From Paenibacillus camerounensis (GTDB taxonomy: Bacteria; Bacillota; Bacilli; Paenibacillales; Paenibacillaceae), in assembly GCF_000723885.1 (NCBI RefSeq), contig NZ_CCDG010000039.1, forward strand, positions 96,457-160,456: a DNA stretch of 64,000 nt. Reading direction: 5' to 3'. The position numbers and the translations under genes are program-made. Shown here one piece after another: positions 54,592-63,996 of the stretch. The notes under the pieces are model-generated. The model saw only the letters and a list, made by a program, of their open reading frames with translations, was not told the DNA's origin and did no database searches. Position 1 is the first letter of the stretch; each line of letters opens with the position of its first letter.

Positions 54592-55881
54592 TTAGGATGG
54601 AATAGAACCCGTGCTGCCGCCCCGCTCCTGAAACCAGCTGTTCAGCTGCATCGTCTCCTCGGTAAGGATGTCCAGATAGATGGAGGTCCGGTAATCGGTC
54701 TCCTTCAGGCTTCTGCCGGTAATTTCTGCGATCCGGTTGAGCCTGTACATCAGAGTGTTGGTATGAATGTGCAGAAAGGCTGCCGATTCCTTCAGGTTTC
54801 CGTCCAGTGTCAGGTAGACTGCAAGCGTCTTGAGAAAATCGCTTTTGTGCTCACGGTCATGCAGCTTAACCCGCTCAAGCAATGCACTGCGCCGCGGCCG
54901 GCTGCGTTTCTGTTCGATAATAGCCGGAACATATGCCCAGAACCCGATTTCATCATAGAGCAGCAGGCTGCGGGCATGGTAGGGCAGCAGCTTTTTGATC
55001 TCCAGCACGGACAGCGCTTCACGGTAAGCCATAGCGGCTGAAGTGTATTCCCTGTACCCCGGACTGCATCCGGCAGTAAGCACACAATTCTCACTCCGGC
55101 TCATGTCTGTAAGCAGCTTGTGCACGAACGAGGCTAGAACCCCCGTCCCCTCCAGCGGATACACAAACGAGAACAGCAGGATCAGGCGGTTATGCTCAGC
55201 TGTCATAAACAGCAGACGCTGCCCGGGATAAGCATCCATCGTCTGCCGCAGACACAGCAGAAAATGCTCATCCATTACCTTGTCGCTCTCAATAACCCCA
55301 ATGTAATAGCTTTCCGGCAGCAGAATGGACCAGGCCTCCGCTTCCTGGCGGATACGGGGCTCATTGTCATAATGCGAGGTGAGCAGCTTCCAGAAGAAAT
55401 CCTCAAACGCTTTGTCCTGCCTGTTTTTCCAGCCGCGCTGCTTCAGCAGATAACGTCCGGCGATCCCCGCAGCCTTCTCGACAATCCCCTCAGCATAGCC
55501 CTCAGCCAGATTTCCCCGGTCCACCACCCAGATGTAGCCCAGAATCTCCTGCTGATGCTTGATGCACATGGCCAGACGCGGTCCAAGCCCCACCTCCATT
55601 ACCGCCGGAATGCGGATCGGGCGGGCTGTGTTCTCCAGCTGGTGCATAATGCCCTTTTTACGGAGTCCGATGATAACTGTATTAGGCACCCGTTTGCCGA
55701 TGATTGTGGAGATGCGCGCCGGATCACTCTCAAACTGATGGGAGCTGTAGCCGATAACATGGTGGTTACTGTCCTCTATTGTCACCTGGGACTGCAGCGA
55801 TTCGCTGATGGTATCCGCCAGGGATTCCATACTGTCAAAAAAACGGTCAAACGTTGGACCTGCTTCTGTCAATGTACCCAC
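54592..55881 (-). CDS. adeR: PucR/CdaR-family regulator, AdeR-like
   Basis: A 429-residue regulator. The N-terminal part (about 20-130) is GAF/PucR-like (ESLADTISESLQSQVTIEDSNHHVIGYSSHQ, in parts), the middle a GGDEF-like CdaR domain, and the C-terminal HTH_30 reads LKTLAVYLTLDGNLKESAAFLHIHTNTLMYRLNRIAEITG (in parts). In B. subtilis AdeR, of this family, activates alanine dehydrogenase. Here the gene lies 264 bp downstream of ald on the same strand, supporting the same role. The palindrome upstream of ald is a candidate binding site. Confidence 0.85.
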   Translation of the reverse strand: MGTLTEAGPTFDRFFDSMESLADTISESLQSQVTIEDSNHHVIGYSSHQFESDPARISTIIGKRVPNTVIIGLRKKGIMHQLENTARPIRIPAVMEVGLGPRLAMCIKHQQEILGYIWVVDRGNLAEGYAEGIVEKAAGIAGRYLLKQRGWKNRQDKAFEDFFWKLLTSHYDNEPRIRQEAEAWSILLPESYYIGVIESDKVMDEHFLLCLRQTMDAYPGQRLLFMTAEHNRLILLFSFVYPLEGTGVLASFVHKLLTDMSRSENCVLTAGCSPGYREYTSAAMAYREALSVLEIKKLLPYHARSLLLYDEIGFWAYVPAIIEQKRSRPRRSALLERVKLHDREHKSDFLKTLAVYLTLDGNLKESAAFLHIHTNTLMYRLNRIAEITGRSLKETDYRTSIYLDILTEETMQLNSWFQERGGSTGSIPS

Positions 55882-56040
55882 CTCAGCCTGAAGAATCCGA
55901 ATCTTTAACGTATAAGTGTTTACATTATATTACTCAGATTTGGTGCTGGCTATATAATTATGCAAGAAAACCTAACATGACAAGGGGTTATTTGTAAAAA
56001 ATGCTGTTCGCCCTCTGCTGAAAGCCAGTATTTCCGCATA

Positions 56041-56070
56041 GAAAAAACCCGGAGGATACCCGCCGGGCCA
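56041..56070 (-). terminator. Terminator after ald
   Basis: On the minus strand CCCGGC and a CCGGG-type arm fold around a short loop, followed by TTTTTTC. Stem is short. Confidence 0.5.
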
Positions 56071-56144
56071 AAGAGTGTTACCCCTCTGCTCTCTATAGTT
56101 CCTGTATGCCTTGCTTCTCTCTCTATCCTCAGGCTGAACCCCTC

Positions 56145-57278
56145 TTAGATCAGAGTGAACTCCTGCTCTACTGCTTTCTCTACCGTGAAGCACTCTTCCC
56201 CAAGAGCTTCGGCCACGGCCTGGCAGGTGATTTTTCCGTTAGCTACGTTGACACCGCTCTTCAGTCCGGCGTTGTCCTCGATAGCCTGGAATACACCCTT
56301 ATTCGCTATTTGCAGTGCATAAGGAACGGTTACGTTGGTTAATGCAATGGTCGAGGTTTTGGCTACAGCTCCCGGCATATTGGCTACGGAATAGTGCAGG
56401 ACGCCGTGCTTCTCAAATACCGGATTATCATGGGTGGTTACACGGTCAATCGTTTCGACGATGCCGCCCTGGTCGATCGCCACGTCGACGATGACGGAGC
56501 CCGGCTTCATCGCTTTGACCATCTCCTCCGTTACAAGCTTAGGTGCTTTGGCACCCGGAATTAGCACCGCACCCACCAGCAGATCAGCTTCCGCGACAGC
56601 TTTGGCAATGTTATACGGGTTAGAGATCAGTGTGCTGATCTGTGAGCCAAAAATATCATCCAGCTGGCGCAGTCTGTCTGCGCTCAGGTCGATAATGGTT
56701 ACTTCTGCACCAAGGCCAATCGCCATTTTTGCTGCGTTTGTGCCGACAACACCGCCGCCGATAATACTGACCTTGCCTCTGCTGACGCCGGGAACGCCGG
56801 AGAGCAGAATGCCTTGTCCGCCGTAGTTTTTTTGCAGAAATTGGGCACCGAGCTGCACAGACATCCGTCCGGCCACTTCACTCATCGGTGTAAGCAGCGG
56901 CAGTGTGCGGCCGTCTACAACCGTTTCGTAGCCGATAGCGAATACCCCTTTATCTTTCAGTGCTGCGGCAAGTGCAGGCTCTGGTGCAAGGTGGAGATAA
57001 GTGAACAGGATCAGGCCCGGACGGAAGTAGCCGTATTCACTTTCCAGCGGCTCCTTAACCTTCATGACCATCTCAGCAGCAGCCCATACAGCAGCGGCGT
57101 CAGCAATGAGCTCGGCACCGGCTGCGGCATATTCTTCATTCGGGAATCCGCTGCCGTCTCCGGCTCCGGCTTCCACCAGCACTTTATGTCCTTCAGCTGC
57201 CAGGCTGACAACACCCGCCGGGGTAATTGCTACACGGTTCTCGTTATTCTTGATCTCTTTAGGTACGCCAATAATCAT
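56145..57278 (-). CDS. ald: Alanine dehydrogenase
   Basis: A 377-residue NAD-dependent enzyme that interconverts L-alanine and pyruvate plus ammonia. It begins [23 protein letters not shown], the family signature, with catalytic Lys and His in the N-domain ([16 protein letters not shown]), the Rossmann motif [20 protein letters not shown] and C-terminal [18 protein letters not shown]. Length is normal (about 370). In spore-formers Ald supports sporulation and alanine use. An AGAATC-N9-GATTCT palindrome lies 40-60 bp upstream. Confidence 0.96.
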   Translation of the reverse strand: MIIGVPKEIKNNENRVAITPAGVVSLAAEGHKVLVEAGAGDGSGFPNEEYAAAGAELIADAAAVWAAAEMVMKVKEPLESEYGYFRPGLILFTYLHLAPEPALAAALKDKGVFAIGYETVVDGRTLPLLTPMSEVAGRMSVQLGAQFLQKNYGGQGILLSGVPGVSRGKVSIIGGGVVGTNAAKMAIGLGAEVTIIDLSADRLRQLDDIFGSQISTLISNPYNIAKAVAEADLLVGAVLIPGAKAPKLVTEEMVKAMKPGSVIVDVAIDQGGIVETIDRVTTHDNPVFEKHGVLHYSVANMPGAVAKTSTIALTNVTVPYALQIANKGVFQAIEDNAGLKSGVNVANGKITCQAVAEALGEECFTVEKAVEQEFTLI

Positions 57279-57316
57279 TGTTAATCGCTCCCGTCTTATG
57301 TGTTTCTCTTATGTAA

Positions 57317-57337
57317 AGAATCATAACATACGATTCT
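57317..57337. promoter_or_regulatory. Palindrome upstream of ald
   Basis: AGAATC-N9-GATTCT lies 38-58 bp upstream of the ald start codon and overlaps a TATGAT-like -10 box. Candidate operator, possibly for the AdeR-like regulator encoded downstream. Confidence 0.45.
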
Positions 57338-57432
57338 CTATAGCATTTTGGGTAAAAAGAAAAACATTATCTGCCATGATTGTGTTTTTACACAATGAGA
57401 TAAATCCGGTCAATTCAGGCTATCCGGCACAT

Positions 57433-57460
57433 GAAAAAGGACACCGCAGCCGGTGCCCTC
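57433..57460 (-). terminator. Terminator after the M20 amidohydrolase gene
   Basis: GGCACCGG and CGGTGTCC pair on the minus strand around a short loop, followed by TTTTTC. Confidence 0.65.
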
Positions 57461-57499
57461 CCCTCTATATTTCCTCAGACGTTATGTTTAATGACACTA

Positions 57500-58726
57500 T
57501 TAGCCCCTCAGCACCGACAGCACGGTTTCCAGAACGACATTTACACCCTTTTCACAATCCGCATAGGAGGTAAGCTCTTCTTCACAATGGCTTTTGCCGT
57601 TTACGCTGGGCACAAAGATCATTGCCGACGGGAGGAATCCGGCTACGAACTGGGCATCATGGCCTGCTCCGCTGGCTATTGTCCGGCGGGAATAACCCAG
57701 TGTGACCGCTGCCTGCTCCACAAGACCGCAAATATGCGGATCGAACCAGACTGTATCGCGCCCCCAGAGCTTACTTGTATGAACCGTACATTCCAGCAGC
57801 TCTTCCGGCAGGCCGTTAATGATTGCCTCTACTTCACGGACGATGTCCATATCCTTATGCCGCGCTTCCACCGTAAAAATCACCTTGTTCGGGATAACGG
57901 TGTGAATATTCGGCAGCACATTCATCCGCCCCATCGTATATACCAGTCCGGAATCAAGCTTGCCCAGCTTCGCCCGCAGTTCAGTAATAATATCGGCAGC
58001 CGCGAACAGCGCATCCTTGCGCATCTCCATCGGCGTCGTTCCGGCGTGGTCTGATTCGCCCGTCACTTCAATCTCGTAGCAGGCCATGCCGACTACACAG
58101 TCCACCAGCCCGATTGTGAGCTGCTCACGCTCAAGCACCGGTCCCTGCTCAATATGCAGCTCCAGATAAGCCGCCGCCTCTGTAATCCGGTTCTCTGCCT
58201 CTCCGGCATAGCCGCTGGCAAGCAGCGCCTGTTCAAAGGTCGTCCCTTCCGGGTCCTTTTTCTGCAGCATAGCTGCCTTGTCGAATTTGCCCGACAGTAC
58301 GCCGGAGGCCATCATCGAAGGCTCAAAGCGCGCTCCTTCCTCATTGGTAAAGTTCATTACCGTTACCGGCAGGCGCGGGGTAATACCGTGGTCAACCAGT
58401 GTTCTTGCCACCTCGAGCCCGGCGATTACGCCCAGTACCCCGTCGAATCTGCCGCCCTTCTTCACTGTATCCAGATGGGAGCCGATGACTACAGGCGGGC
58501 CGGACTCCCTGCCGGCAAGCGTGGCATACATATTGCCCATGTCATCGGTCTTTACTGTCATGCCCAGCTCTTCACAGCAGGAACGGAAATAATTACGCAC
58601 CAGCACATCCTGCTCTGACAGCGACAGCCGCGTTACCCCGTTCTGATCTGTGCGCCCAAAATCCGCAAAGGCTTCAATGGTATTCCTCAGCCTCTCGCCA
58701 TTTACCAATAGCTGCTGCATTTGCAT
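57500..58726 (-). CDS. M20-family Zn amidohydrolase (N-carbamoyl-L-amino acid hydrolase/allantoate amidohydrolase type)
   Basis: A 408-residue metal-dependent hydrolase. The metal ligands are in GSHLDTV, the Asp after GGRFDG, and NEEGARFEPSMMASG; the His/Glu in LELHIEQGPVLE are family-typical, as is GESDHAGTTPMEMRKD at the dimerisation domain and GAGHDAQF near the C-terminus. Members hydrolyse N-carbamoyl amino acids, beta-ureidopropionate or allantoate. The start at 58726 follows GGAGGGG; the frame extends to 58915 without a ribosome binding site. No hydantoinase or allantoin gene is adjacent, so the substrate is open. Confidence 0.9.
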   Translation of the reverse strand: MQMQQLLVNGERLRNTIEAFADFGRTDQNGVTRLSLSEQDVLVRNYFRSCCEELGMTVKTDDMGNMYATLAGRESGPPVVIGSHLDTVKKGGRFDGVLGVIAGLEVARTLVDHGITPRLPVTVMNFTNEEGARFEPSMMASGVLSGKFDKAAMLQKKDPEGTTFEQALLASGYAGEAENRITEAAAYLELHIEQGPVLEREQLTIGLVDCVVGMACYEIEVTGESDHAGTTPMEMRKDALFAAADIITELRAKLGKLDSGLVYTMGRMNVLPNIHTVIPNKVIFTVEARHKDMDIVREVEAIINGLPEELLECTVHTSKLWGRDTVWFDPHICGLVEQAAVTLGYSRRTIASGAGHDAQFVAGFLPSAMIFVPSVNGKSHCEEELTSYADCEKGVNVVLETVLSVLRG

Positions 58727-58941
58727 GTTATATTCCCCTCCGCTTCTGACGATCATGGTATTATTGCTTTCTCTATATGTTATACCAATGGCATTTTTAG
58801 TCACTGTACAGTCTGTAATAATGTTTTTCGGGAAATATTCACGTTCTGTTAGAACACAGCGGAAGAGTTTGGTAGAATATGAGCTGCCACGAAGTAAAAA
58901 CACGATGAACACCACAATGAGGATGGAAGGGGATTTAACAC

Positions 58942-59817
58942 ATGAACACTATACTGCGCAGCGGGGAAGCCGAGGCGGTCATTAACTCTCTGGGCGCTGA
59001 GCTGATCAGCTTCAGGCTGCTGGCTACCGGCAATGAATATATCTGGAGCGGAGACGCAGCATTCTGGACAGGCCGTTCTCCGGTGCTCTTCCCGATTATC
59101 GGGGCAGCCCGCGGCGGGGAGATCCGCAGCGGCGGCAGCACCTACACTATCTCCAATCACGGCTTTGCCAGACGCAGTGAATTCACACTGGTTGAAGCTA
59201 CTGATACCCAGGCCGTTTTCCGGCTGTCCCAGAACAAGCAGACTTTAGCCAGCTATCCGTATGCATTCAGCCTGGAGCTCACCTACATCCTGAGCGGCAG
59301 CACGCTCGAGATCAGCTACCGTGTCGAGAATACGGATGAGCAGGATATTTTCTTCCAGCTTGGCACCCATCCGGCCTTCAACTGCCCGCTGGACGGGCAG
59401 GGCGATATCACCGACAACTACCTTGAGTTCTCTGAATCAGAGCAGCTGGACCGGCTGTTCTTGAATGATGCGGGTCTCGTTATCAGCGGCAAAAGCACGT
59501 CTGTACTGGACAATGAACAGCGTCTGCCCCTCTCCCACGAGCTGTTCCTGGAAGGGGCGCTGATTTTTCAGGGCGTACAATCAAAGACCGTTACGCTGAA
59601 GAGCAAGCTTACAGACAAAAGCGTGGCCGTCACTTCCGAAGGGTTCCCTGATCTCGGCCTATGGCAGCCGAAGAACGCGCCGTTCGTGTGCATTGAGCCC
59701 TGGCAGGGCATCGCGGACGGCGAGGATTTCACCGGGGACCTGCAGGACAAGACCGGCATCATTACCCTTCCGCAGGGCGGGCATTTCAACAGCTCGCTGA
59801 AGATTGAAATCCGCTAA
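58942..59817 (+). CDS. Aldose 1-epimerase family protein, LacX-like
   Basis: A 291-residue galactose mutarotase-like protein. The family pattern includes the start ILRSGEAEAVINSLGAELISFRL, the WSGDAAFWTGRSPVLFPIIG stretch with the conserved Arg and Pro, HGFARRSEF with the catalytic His, FQLGTHPAFNCPL and the catalytic Glu region FVCIEPWQG. The substrate of LacX-type proteins is not firmly known. AAGGGG-type sequence precedes the ATG. Monocistronic, closed by a terminator. Confidence 0.9.
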   Translation: MNTILRSGEAEAVINSLGAELISFRLLATGNEYIWSGDAAFWTGRSPVLFPIIGAARGGEIRSGGSTYTISNHGFARRSEFTLVEATDTQAVFRLSQNKQTLASYPYAFSLELTYILSGSTLEISYRVENTDEQDIFFQLGTHPAFNCPLDGQGDITDNYLEFSESEQLDRLFLNDAGLVISGKSTSVLDNEQRLPLSHELFLEGALIFQGVQSKTVTLKSKLTDKSVAVTSEGFPDLGLWQPKNAPFVCIEPWQGIADGEDFTGDLQDKTGIITLPQGGHFNSSLKIEIR

Positions 59818-59841
59818 ACCTTTGCTTCTCCTCCGAAATTC

Positions 59842-59887
59842 AAGAGCGCTCTGAGCAGCCGAAAATGGCGCTCCGGCGCTCTTTTTT
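59842..59887 (+). terminator. Terminator after the epimerase-like gene
   Basis: AAGAGCGC and GCGCTCTT pair, with an inner stem GGCGCTCCG-type, followed by TTTTTT. Confidence 0.8.
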
Positions 59888-60061
59888 GCAATAAACTAAG
59901 CAGTTATAAGTAAACTAAAGTAGTATATACAATCTTTTAACTCAGATAGTAATATAATTACAAATCATTGTGCCGAGTTAACAACGTACTATAGCGCAAT
60001 CTTGTTGACACTTCTGTCTCTGGCCCAGTCATCCGTTATTTTGAAAGGAAGTGATTGTTGC

Positions 60062-61051
60062 ATGAAACCGGAGATAAGCATCATTGTGCCTATCTATAAA
60101 GTTGAAATGTACTTACGTAAATGTGTCGATTCCATCCTCGCACAGACCTTCAGAGACTTCGAACTGATTCTTGTAAACGATGGCTCTCCTGACAATTGCG
60201 GCGAAATCTGCGAACGTTATAAAGAGCTCGACTCCCGGGTTAAGGTCATCCACAAACAGAACGGCGGACTGTCTGACGCGCGTAATTACGGCATTGATAT
60301 TGCCGAAGGGAAATATATCGGCTTTGTAGACAGCGACGACTGGATCGAACCCGATATGTATGAGGCTCTGCACGGCTTGATCACCGCCCATGATGCAGAC
60401 ATTGCCGTGTGCGGCCATACCGAGGTCGAAGACGATGTGTATATGGATAAGGAATTCTCCCATGAAGTCCGTGTCTACAATAATGGAGAGGCCTTCAAAA
60501 AGCTGCTGGAAGATACCGAGATCAAGAATATGGCCTGGGATAAGCTGTATAAGGCGGAGCTGTTCGCAAAGGTAAGGTATCCGGTCGGCAAATATTTCGA
60601 GGACATGTTCGCGACCTATAAGCTGTTTATGCAAGCCGGGAAGGTCGTTTCCCTGGATTCGCCCAAATATTTGTATCTGCGCAGAGGCGACAGTATCACA
60701 GGCAAGATGACTAACCGGAAATACTATGACCGGATCTGCGCCTGGCGTGAACTGTATGAGGATATTAAATTCATGAATTATCCAGAAGCTATAGAAAAAT
60801 CATTGGCCCGGAACGTCACTGAAGGGATTGAGCTGTGCAATCTCCAGATGATTTCCGGAGATAACAATGCCAATAAGGAATATATCGCAGAGCTGGGCAG
60901 CTTTTTCAGCAAAAATCTTAAAGCGGTAATGCGCAACAGAAGCATCAGCAAGCAGATGAAGCTGGCCACTTTACTTATCTTAACAAGCTCCAACACTTAT
61001 AGAGTCCTGTATCAATCCAAACTTCGTGTGAAGGGAAGTAACCTGACATGA
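60062..61051 (+). CDS. Family 2 glycosyltransferase (EpsH/EpsJ-like)
   Basis: A 329-residue GT-A transferase. It begins ISIIVPIYKVEMYLRKCVDSILAQTFRDFELILVNDGSPDN (in parts) with NDGS nucleotide-binding acidic motif, QNGGLSDARNYGI, and DSDDWIEPDMYEAL containing the DXD. The C-terminal KYFEDMFATYKLF has the catalytic ED pair. ATG 60062 (MKPEIS) follows AAGGAAGTG; the 20-residue frame extension lacks a signal. First gene of a three-gene exopolysaccharide segment. Confidence 0.93.
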   Translation: MKPEISIIVPIYKVEMYLRKCVDSILAQTFRDFELILVNDGSPDNCGEICERYKELDSRVKVIHKQNGGLSDARNYGIDIAEGKYIGFVDSDDWIEPDMYEALHGLITAHDADIAVCGHTEVEDDVYMDKEFSHEVRVYNNGEAFKKLLEDTEIKNMAWDKLYKAELFAKVRYPVGKYFEDMFATYKLFMQAGKVVSLDSPKYLYLRRGDSITGKMTNRKYYDRICAWRELYEDIKFMNYPEAIEKSLARNVTEGIELCNLQMISGDNNANKEYIAELGSFFSKNLKAVMRNRSISKQMKLATLLILTSSNTYRVLYQSKLRVKGSNLT

Positions 61052-62154
61052 CCAATATTATTCATAAGATGCTGCCGCTGTCCTTCCGTAATTATGTGAG
61101 CAATAATGAGTATTACCGTTATTTCCGGGGCTATATGGCTAACAGAGACCTGTACAGGAATAAATCAAAGGCCATCTTTGTAGTCGGCTCTCCGGAGCAT
61201 GATAATCTCGGCGACCATGCCATAACGATGGCTCAGATGAATTTTCTCCAGAAGGCTTTTCCCGATTATATGCTGATAGAGATTGTAGCTGACAGGCTGA
61301 CCTCGAATTGGAAATGCCTTATGGAGTATTCTACCCCTGATGATATCTTCGCACTCCAGGGCGGCGGAAATTTCGGCATCGAATATTTTAGAGAAGAAGA
61401 AGTGCGCAGAAGAATCATCAGTAATTTCCCCAATAATAAAATCATCCTTTTCCCTCAAACCATCTACTTTGGCGATACCGAGCTAGGCCGCAAGGAGTTC
61501 AAAAAAACACAAGCCCTCTACAGCGCCCACAAGGATCTGACTCTCGTAGCCAGAGAAAAGACATCGTATGAGATTATGAGGGAGAACTTCAAGAACAACG
61601 ATGTTCTGCTGACTCCGGACATTGTAATGTCGCTGGATATTACCGAGCCGCAAAAAGCGCGCAGCGGAGCCCTTATGTGTATCCGGGCGGATAAGGAAAG
61701 CATCTTTAATGAAGCGGAAAAGAAAACAATCCATACCAGCGTTTCGCAGGCTTTTGACAAGCTGACTTATTCGGACACCTGCATCGAACGCTATATCCCG
61801 GTTGAAGAACGCGAGCATGAGCTGTATACGCTATGGAACCAGTTCAAAGAAGCGGAAATTGTTGTTACAGACCGGCTGCACGGGATGATTTTTGCGGCAA
61901 TCACCTCCACTCCTTGTATCGCGCTCGGCAATTATAACTACAAGGTTGTAGGCAGCTACGAATGGATCAAACATCTCGGCTATATTAAGTTCACGAGCGA
62001 CATTAATGATATACCGGCCTTGCTTGAGGAGCTTAGCGGGATTCCGGCTCCGCGGTACAACAATGATTTCTCCACCCGGCATTATAACCAGATCACTCAA
62101 GCCATATCGGCCGGAAAAGATAAATTCTCTTCTTCATCCACCGTAACCGCGTAG
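61048..62154 (+). CDS. Polysaccharide pyruvyl transferase family protein
   Basis: A 368-residue protein of the CsaB/EpsO group, which adds pyruvate ketals from phosphoenolpyruvate to sugar polymers. Motifs: VVGSPEHDNLGDHAITMAQMNFL (in parts), ALQGGGNFGIEYF, FPQTIYFGDTE, VAREKTSYEI and VVTDRLHGMIFA, the last typical of the family. Its start overlaps the glycosyltransferase stop by four bases. It would make an acidic polymer; in Bacillus the homologue acts on EPS or the cell-wall polymer. Confidence 0.92.
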   Translation: MTNIIHKMLPLSFRNYVSNNEYYRYFRGYMANRDLYRNKSKAIFVVGSPEHDNLGDHAITMAQMNFLQKAFPDYMLIEIVADRLTSNWKCLMEYSTPDDIFALQGGGNFGIEYFREEEVRRRIISNFPNNKIILFPQTIYFGDTELGRKEFKKTQALYSAHKDLTLVAREKTSYEIMRENFKNNDVLLTPDIVMSLDITEPQKARSGALMCIRADKESIFNEAEKKTIHTSVSQAFDKLTYSDTCIERYIPVEEREHELYTLWNQFKEAEIVVTDRLHGMIFAAITSTPCIALGNYNYKVVGSYEWIKHLGYIKFTSDINDIPALLEELSGIPAPRYNNDFSTRHYNQITQAISAGKDKFSSSSTVTA

Positions 62155-62198
62155 AGCATCCACCATGACATTTTCTGTAGCGAGGAAGCGATGTACCC

Positions 62199-63713
62199 TT
62201 GAAAACCAATATTAAACTTGCTGCAATTATAACCTATCTCTCCGTCTTTCTCGGTGTCATCATTTCCCTGGGCTCCACACCTTATATCGTTTCAACCCTG
62301 GGGAAATCGGAATACGGGCTGTTCTCCCTGGTGAACTCGATTATTGCCTATATCGTGCTGCTGGACCTCGGCTTCGGCAGTGCGGTTGTACGGTTCAACT
62401 CCAAGTTCATCTCGGAAAATGATACGGGCGGCCAGCGGAACATCAACGGGATGTTTCTGGTGCTCTTCTCGGGAATCGGCCTCCTTGCCCTGCTGGCCAG
62501 CCTGATTCTGGTATTTAATTTTGATTCAATTTTTACCAGCCTCACTGAGTCTGAGCTCAGTATTCTCAAAACCATATTCATCATCGCAGCGGTCAATGTG
62601 GCAATCTCATTCCCGATGAACATTTACAGCTCCATCATTACCGCCTACGAACGCTTTGTATATCTCAAAATCATCAATCTGCTAAGAGTTGTTATTTCCC
62701 CGGCAATGATGGTACTGGTGCTGATTATGGGACTCAGATCGGTCGGTATGGTATCCGTTGCGCTGGGGCTTAACATTGCTATCGGACTGACCAACTATTT
62801 TGTCTGCCGGTACAAGATGAAGCTGGTTGTGAAATTCAGTACGTTTGACTCCAAGCTGTTCAAGGAAGTATTCAGCTATTCTTCCTACATCCTGCTGTCA
62901 TCCATTGCCTTTCAGCTGTATACAAATGCCGATCCTCTGATTATCGGCATGTTCCTGGGCGCTACTCCGATTGCAATTTATGCGATTTCAACCCAGCTGA
63001 ACACGTACATTATGAATTTTTCCAATGTGCTGTCCAGCTTTTATCTGCCCAAGCTTACCAAAATGATTGTCAAAGGCGCCGATCAGGCCAGGCTGATGGT
63101 TGAACTGGTCCGGATAGGCAGAATTCAGGCCCTGATTGTCGGCTACATTGTCTCAGGCTTTGTGCTGTTCGGGCAGGTATTCATTCTGATCTGGCTGGGC
63201 GAGGGCTACCGGTATGCGTACACGATTGCGCTGATCATTATCATTCCGCAGATTACTTCGATCGTCCAGTCGCTGTTCGCCACGATGCTGGAAGCGATGA
63301 ACCGGCACAAGGTCAAAGCCCTTATCTATTTCTCCATCGCCATTCTCAAAATCATCCTGACGCTGCTGTTCATCCGGGTCTGGGGCATCACAGGCTGTGC
63401 GATTGCAACTGCTGCCGGTATGATCGTTAATGTAATTCTGAATAATATCTACTATAGATATAAGCTGAAATTCGATATTTTCTATTTCTGGAAGGAGATT
63501 ATCAAGGTATTTATCCCGGTCGTGCTGCTTGGCGGCGTATGCGGATATCTGCTGACGTATGTGAGTATTAACTCCTACCTCCAGCTGGGCTTATATGTCA
63601 TTCTGTATTCCGTGCTGTATGCGGCCACGATGTGGATCTTCAGCATGAATGCGGATGAGAAATCAATCGTCAAGGGTCCGATGCGGAAGGTGGCCTTGCG
63701 GAGCCAGACTTAA
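62199..63713 (+). CDS. Polysaccharide flippase (Wzx/MATE-like)
   Basis: A 504-residue membrane protein with about fourteen hydrophobic segments, the pattern of lipid-linked oligosaccharide flippases (PF01943/PF13440). It begins with IKLAAIITYLSVFLGVIISLGSTPYIVSTLGKSEYGLFSLV (in parts), the typical Wzx N-terminus. The start codon is TTG at 62199, with AGGAAG upstream; no in-frame ATG lies near. It exports the unit built by the two upstream genes. The segment looks complete or a fragment of a larger cluster; a terminator follows. Confidence 0.9.
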   Translation: MKTNIKLAAIITYLSVFLGVIISLGSTPYIVSTLGKSEYGLFSLVNSIIAYIVLLDLGFGSAVVRFNSKFISENDTGGQRNINGMFLVLFSGIGLLALLASLILVFNFDSIFTSLTESELSILKTIFIIAAVNVAISFPMNIYSSIITAYERFVYLKIINLLRVVISPAMMVLVLIMGLRSVGMVSVALGLNIAIGLTNYFVCRYKMKLVVKFSTFDSKLFKEVFSYSSYILLSSIAFQLYTNADPLIIGMFLGATPIAIYAISTQLNTYIMNFSNVLSSFYLPKLTKMIVKGADQARLMVELVRIGRIQALIVGYIVSGFVLFGQVFILIWLGEGYRYAYTIALIIIIPQITSIVQSLFATMLEAMNRHKVKALIYFSIAILKIILTLLFIRVWGITGCAIATAAGMIVNVILNNIYYRYKLKFDIFYFWKEIIKVFIPVVLLGGVCGYLLTYVSINSYLQLGLYVILYSVLYAATMWIFSMNADEKSIVKGPMRKVALRSQT

Positions 63714-63727
63714 AGTATGCTGTTGCG

Positions 63728-63750
63728 GACACCCTTAGGGGTGTCTTTTT
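63728..63750 (+). terminator. Terminator after the flippase gene
   Basis: GACACCC pairs with GGGTGTC around a short TTAG-containing loop, followed by TTTTT. Confidence 0.85.
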
Positions 63751-63852
63751 CTATCGGGGACAAGGAGCTTACGCTGCTGGAGCTGGCGGGAATATTGCTG
63801 CCGGAGGGGTAGCTTATAGGTTTTAGCTGCTAGTTGGCTGATACACCATGTG

Positions 63853-63996
63853 CTTAACTGTACTTGGTGCAACTAAAACGGCCGTAAATGTGCAAAAAGC
63901 CCGCTTAATTGTATTTCATACAACTAAACGGGCTCGAAATGCTGATTTGGGCTGAAACAGGCAGATTTAGTTGCACAGACGAGTCAATTTCATAAT
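63853..63996. repeat. Palindromic repeat cassette C (family B, cut by window edge)
   Basis: Elements of the TTAANTGTA...NCAACTAAA type have conserved TG at 63859, 63910 and 63972 (spacings 51 and 62 bp). The second lies in a 16-bp imperfect stem with AGCCCG and CGGGCT ends (63897-63932). A fourth element at the same pitch would fall just beyond the window. The rest of 63714-64000 has no gene. Confidence 0.75.
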
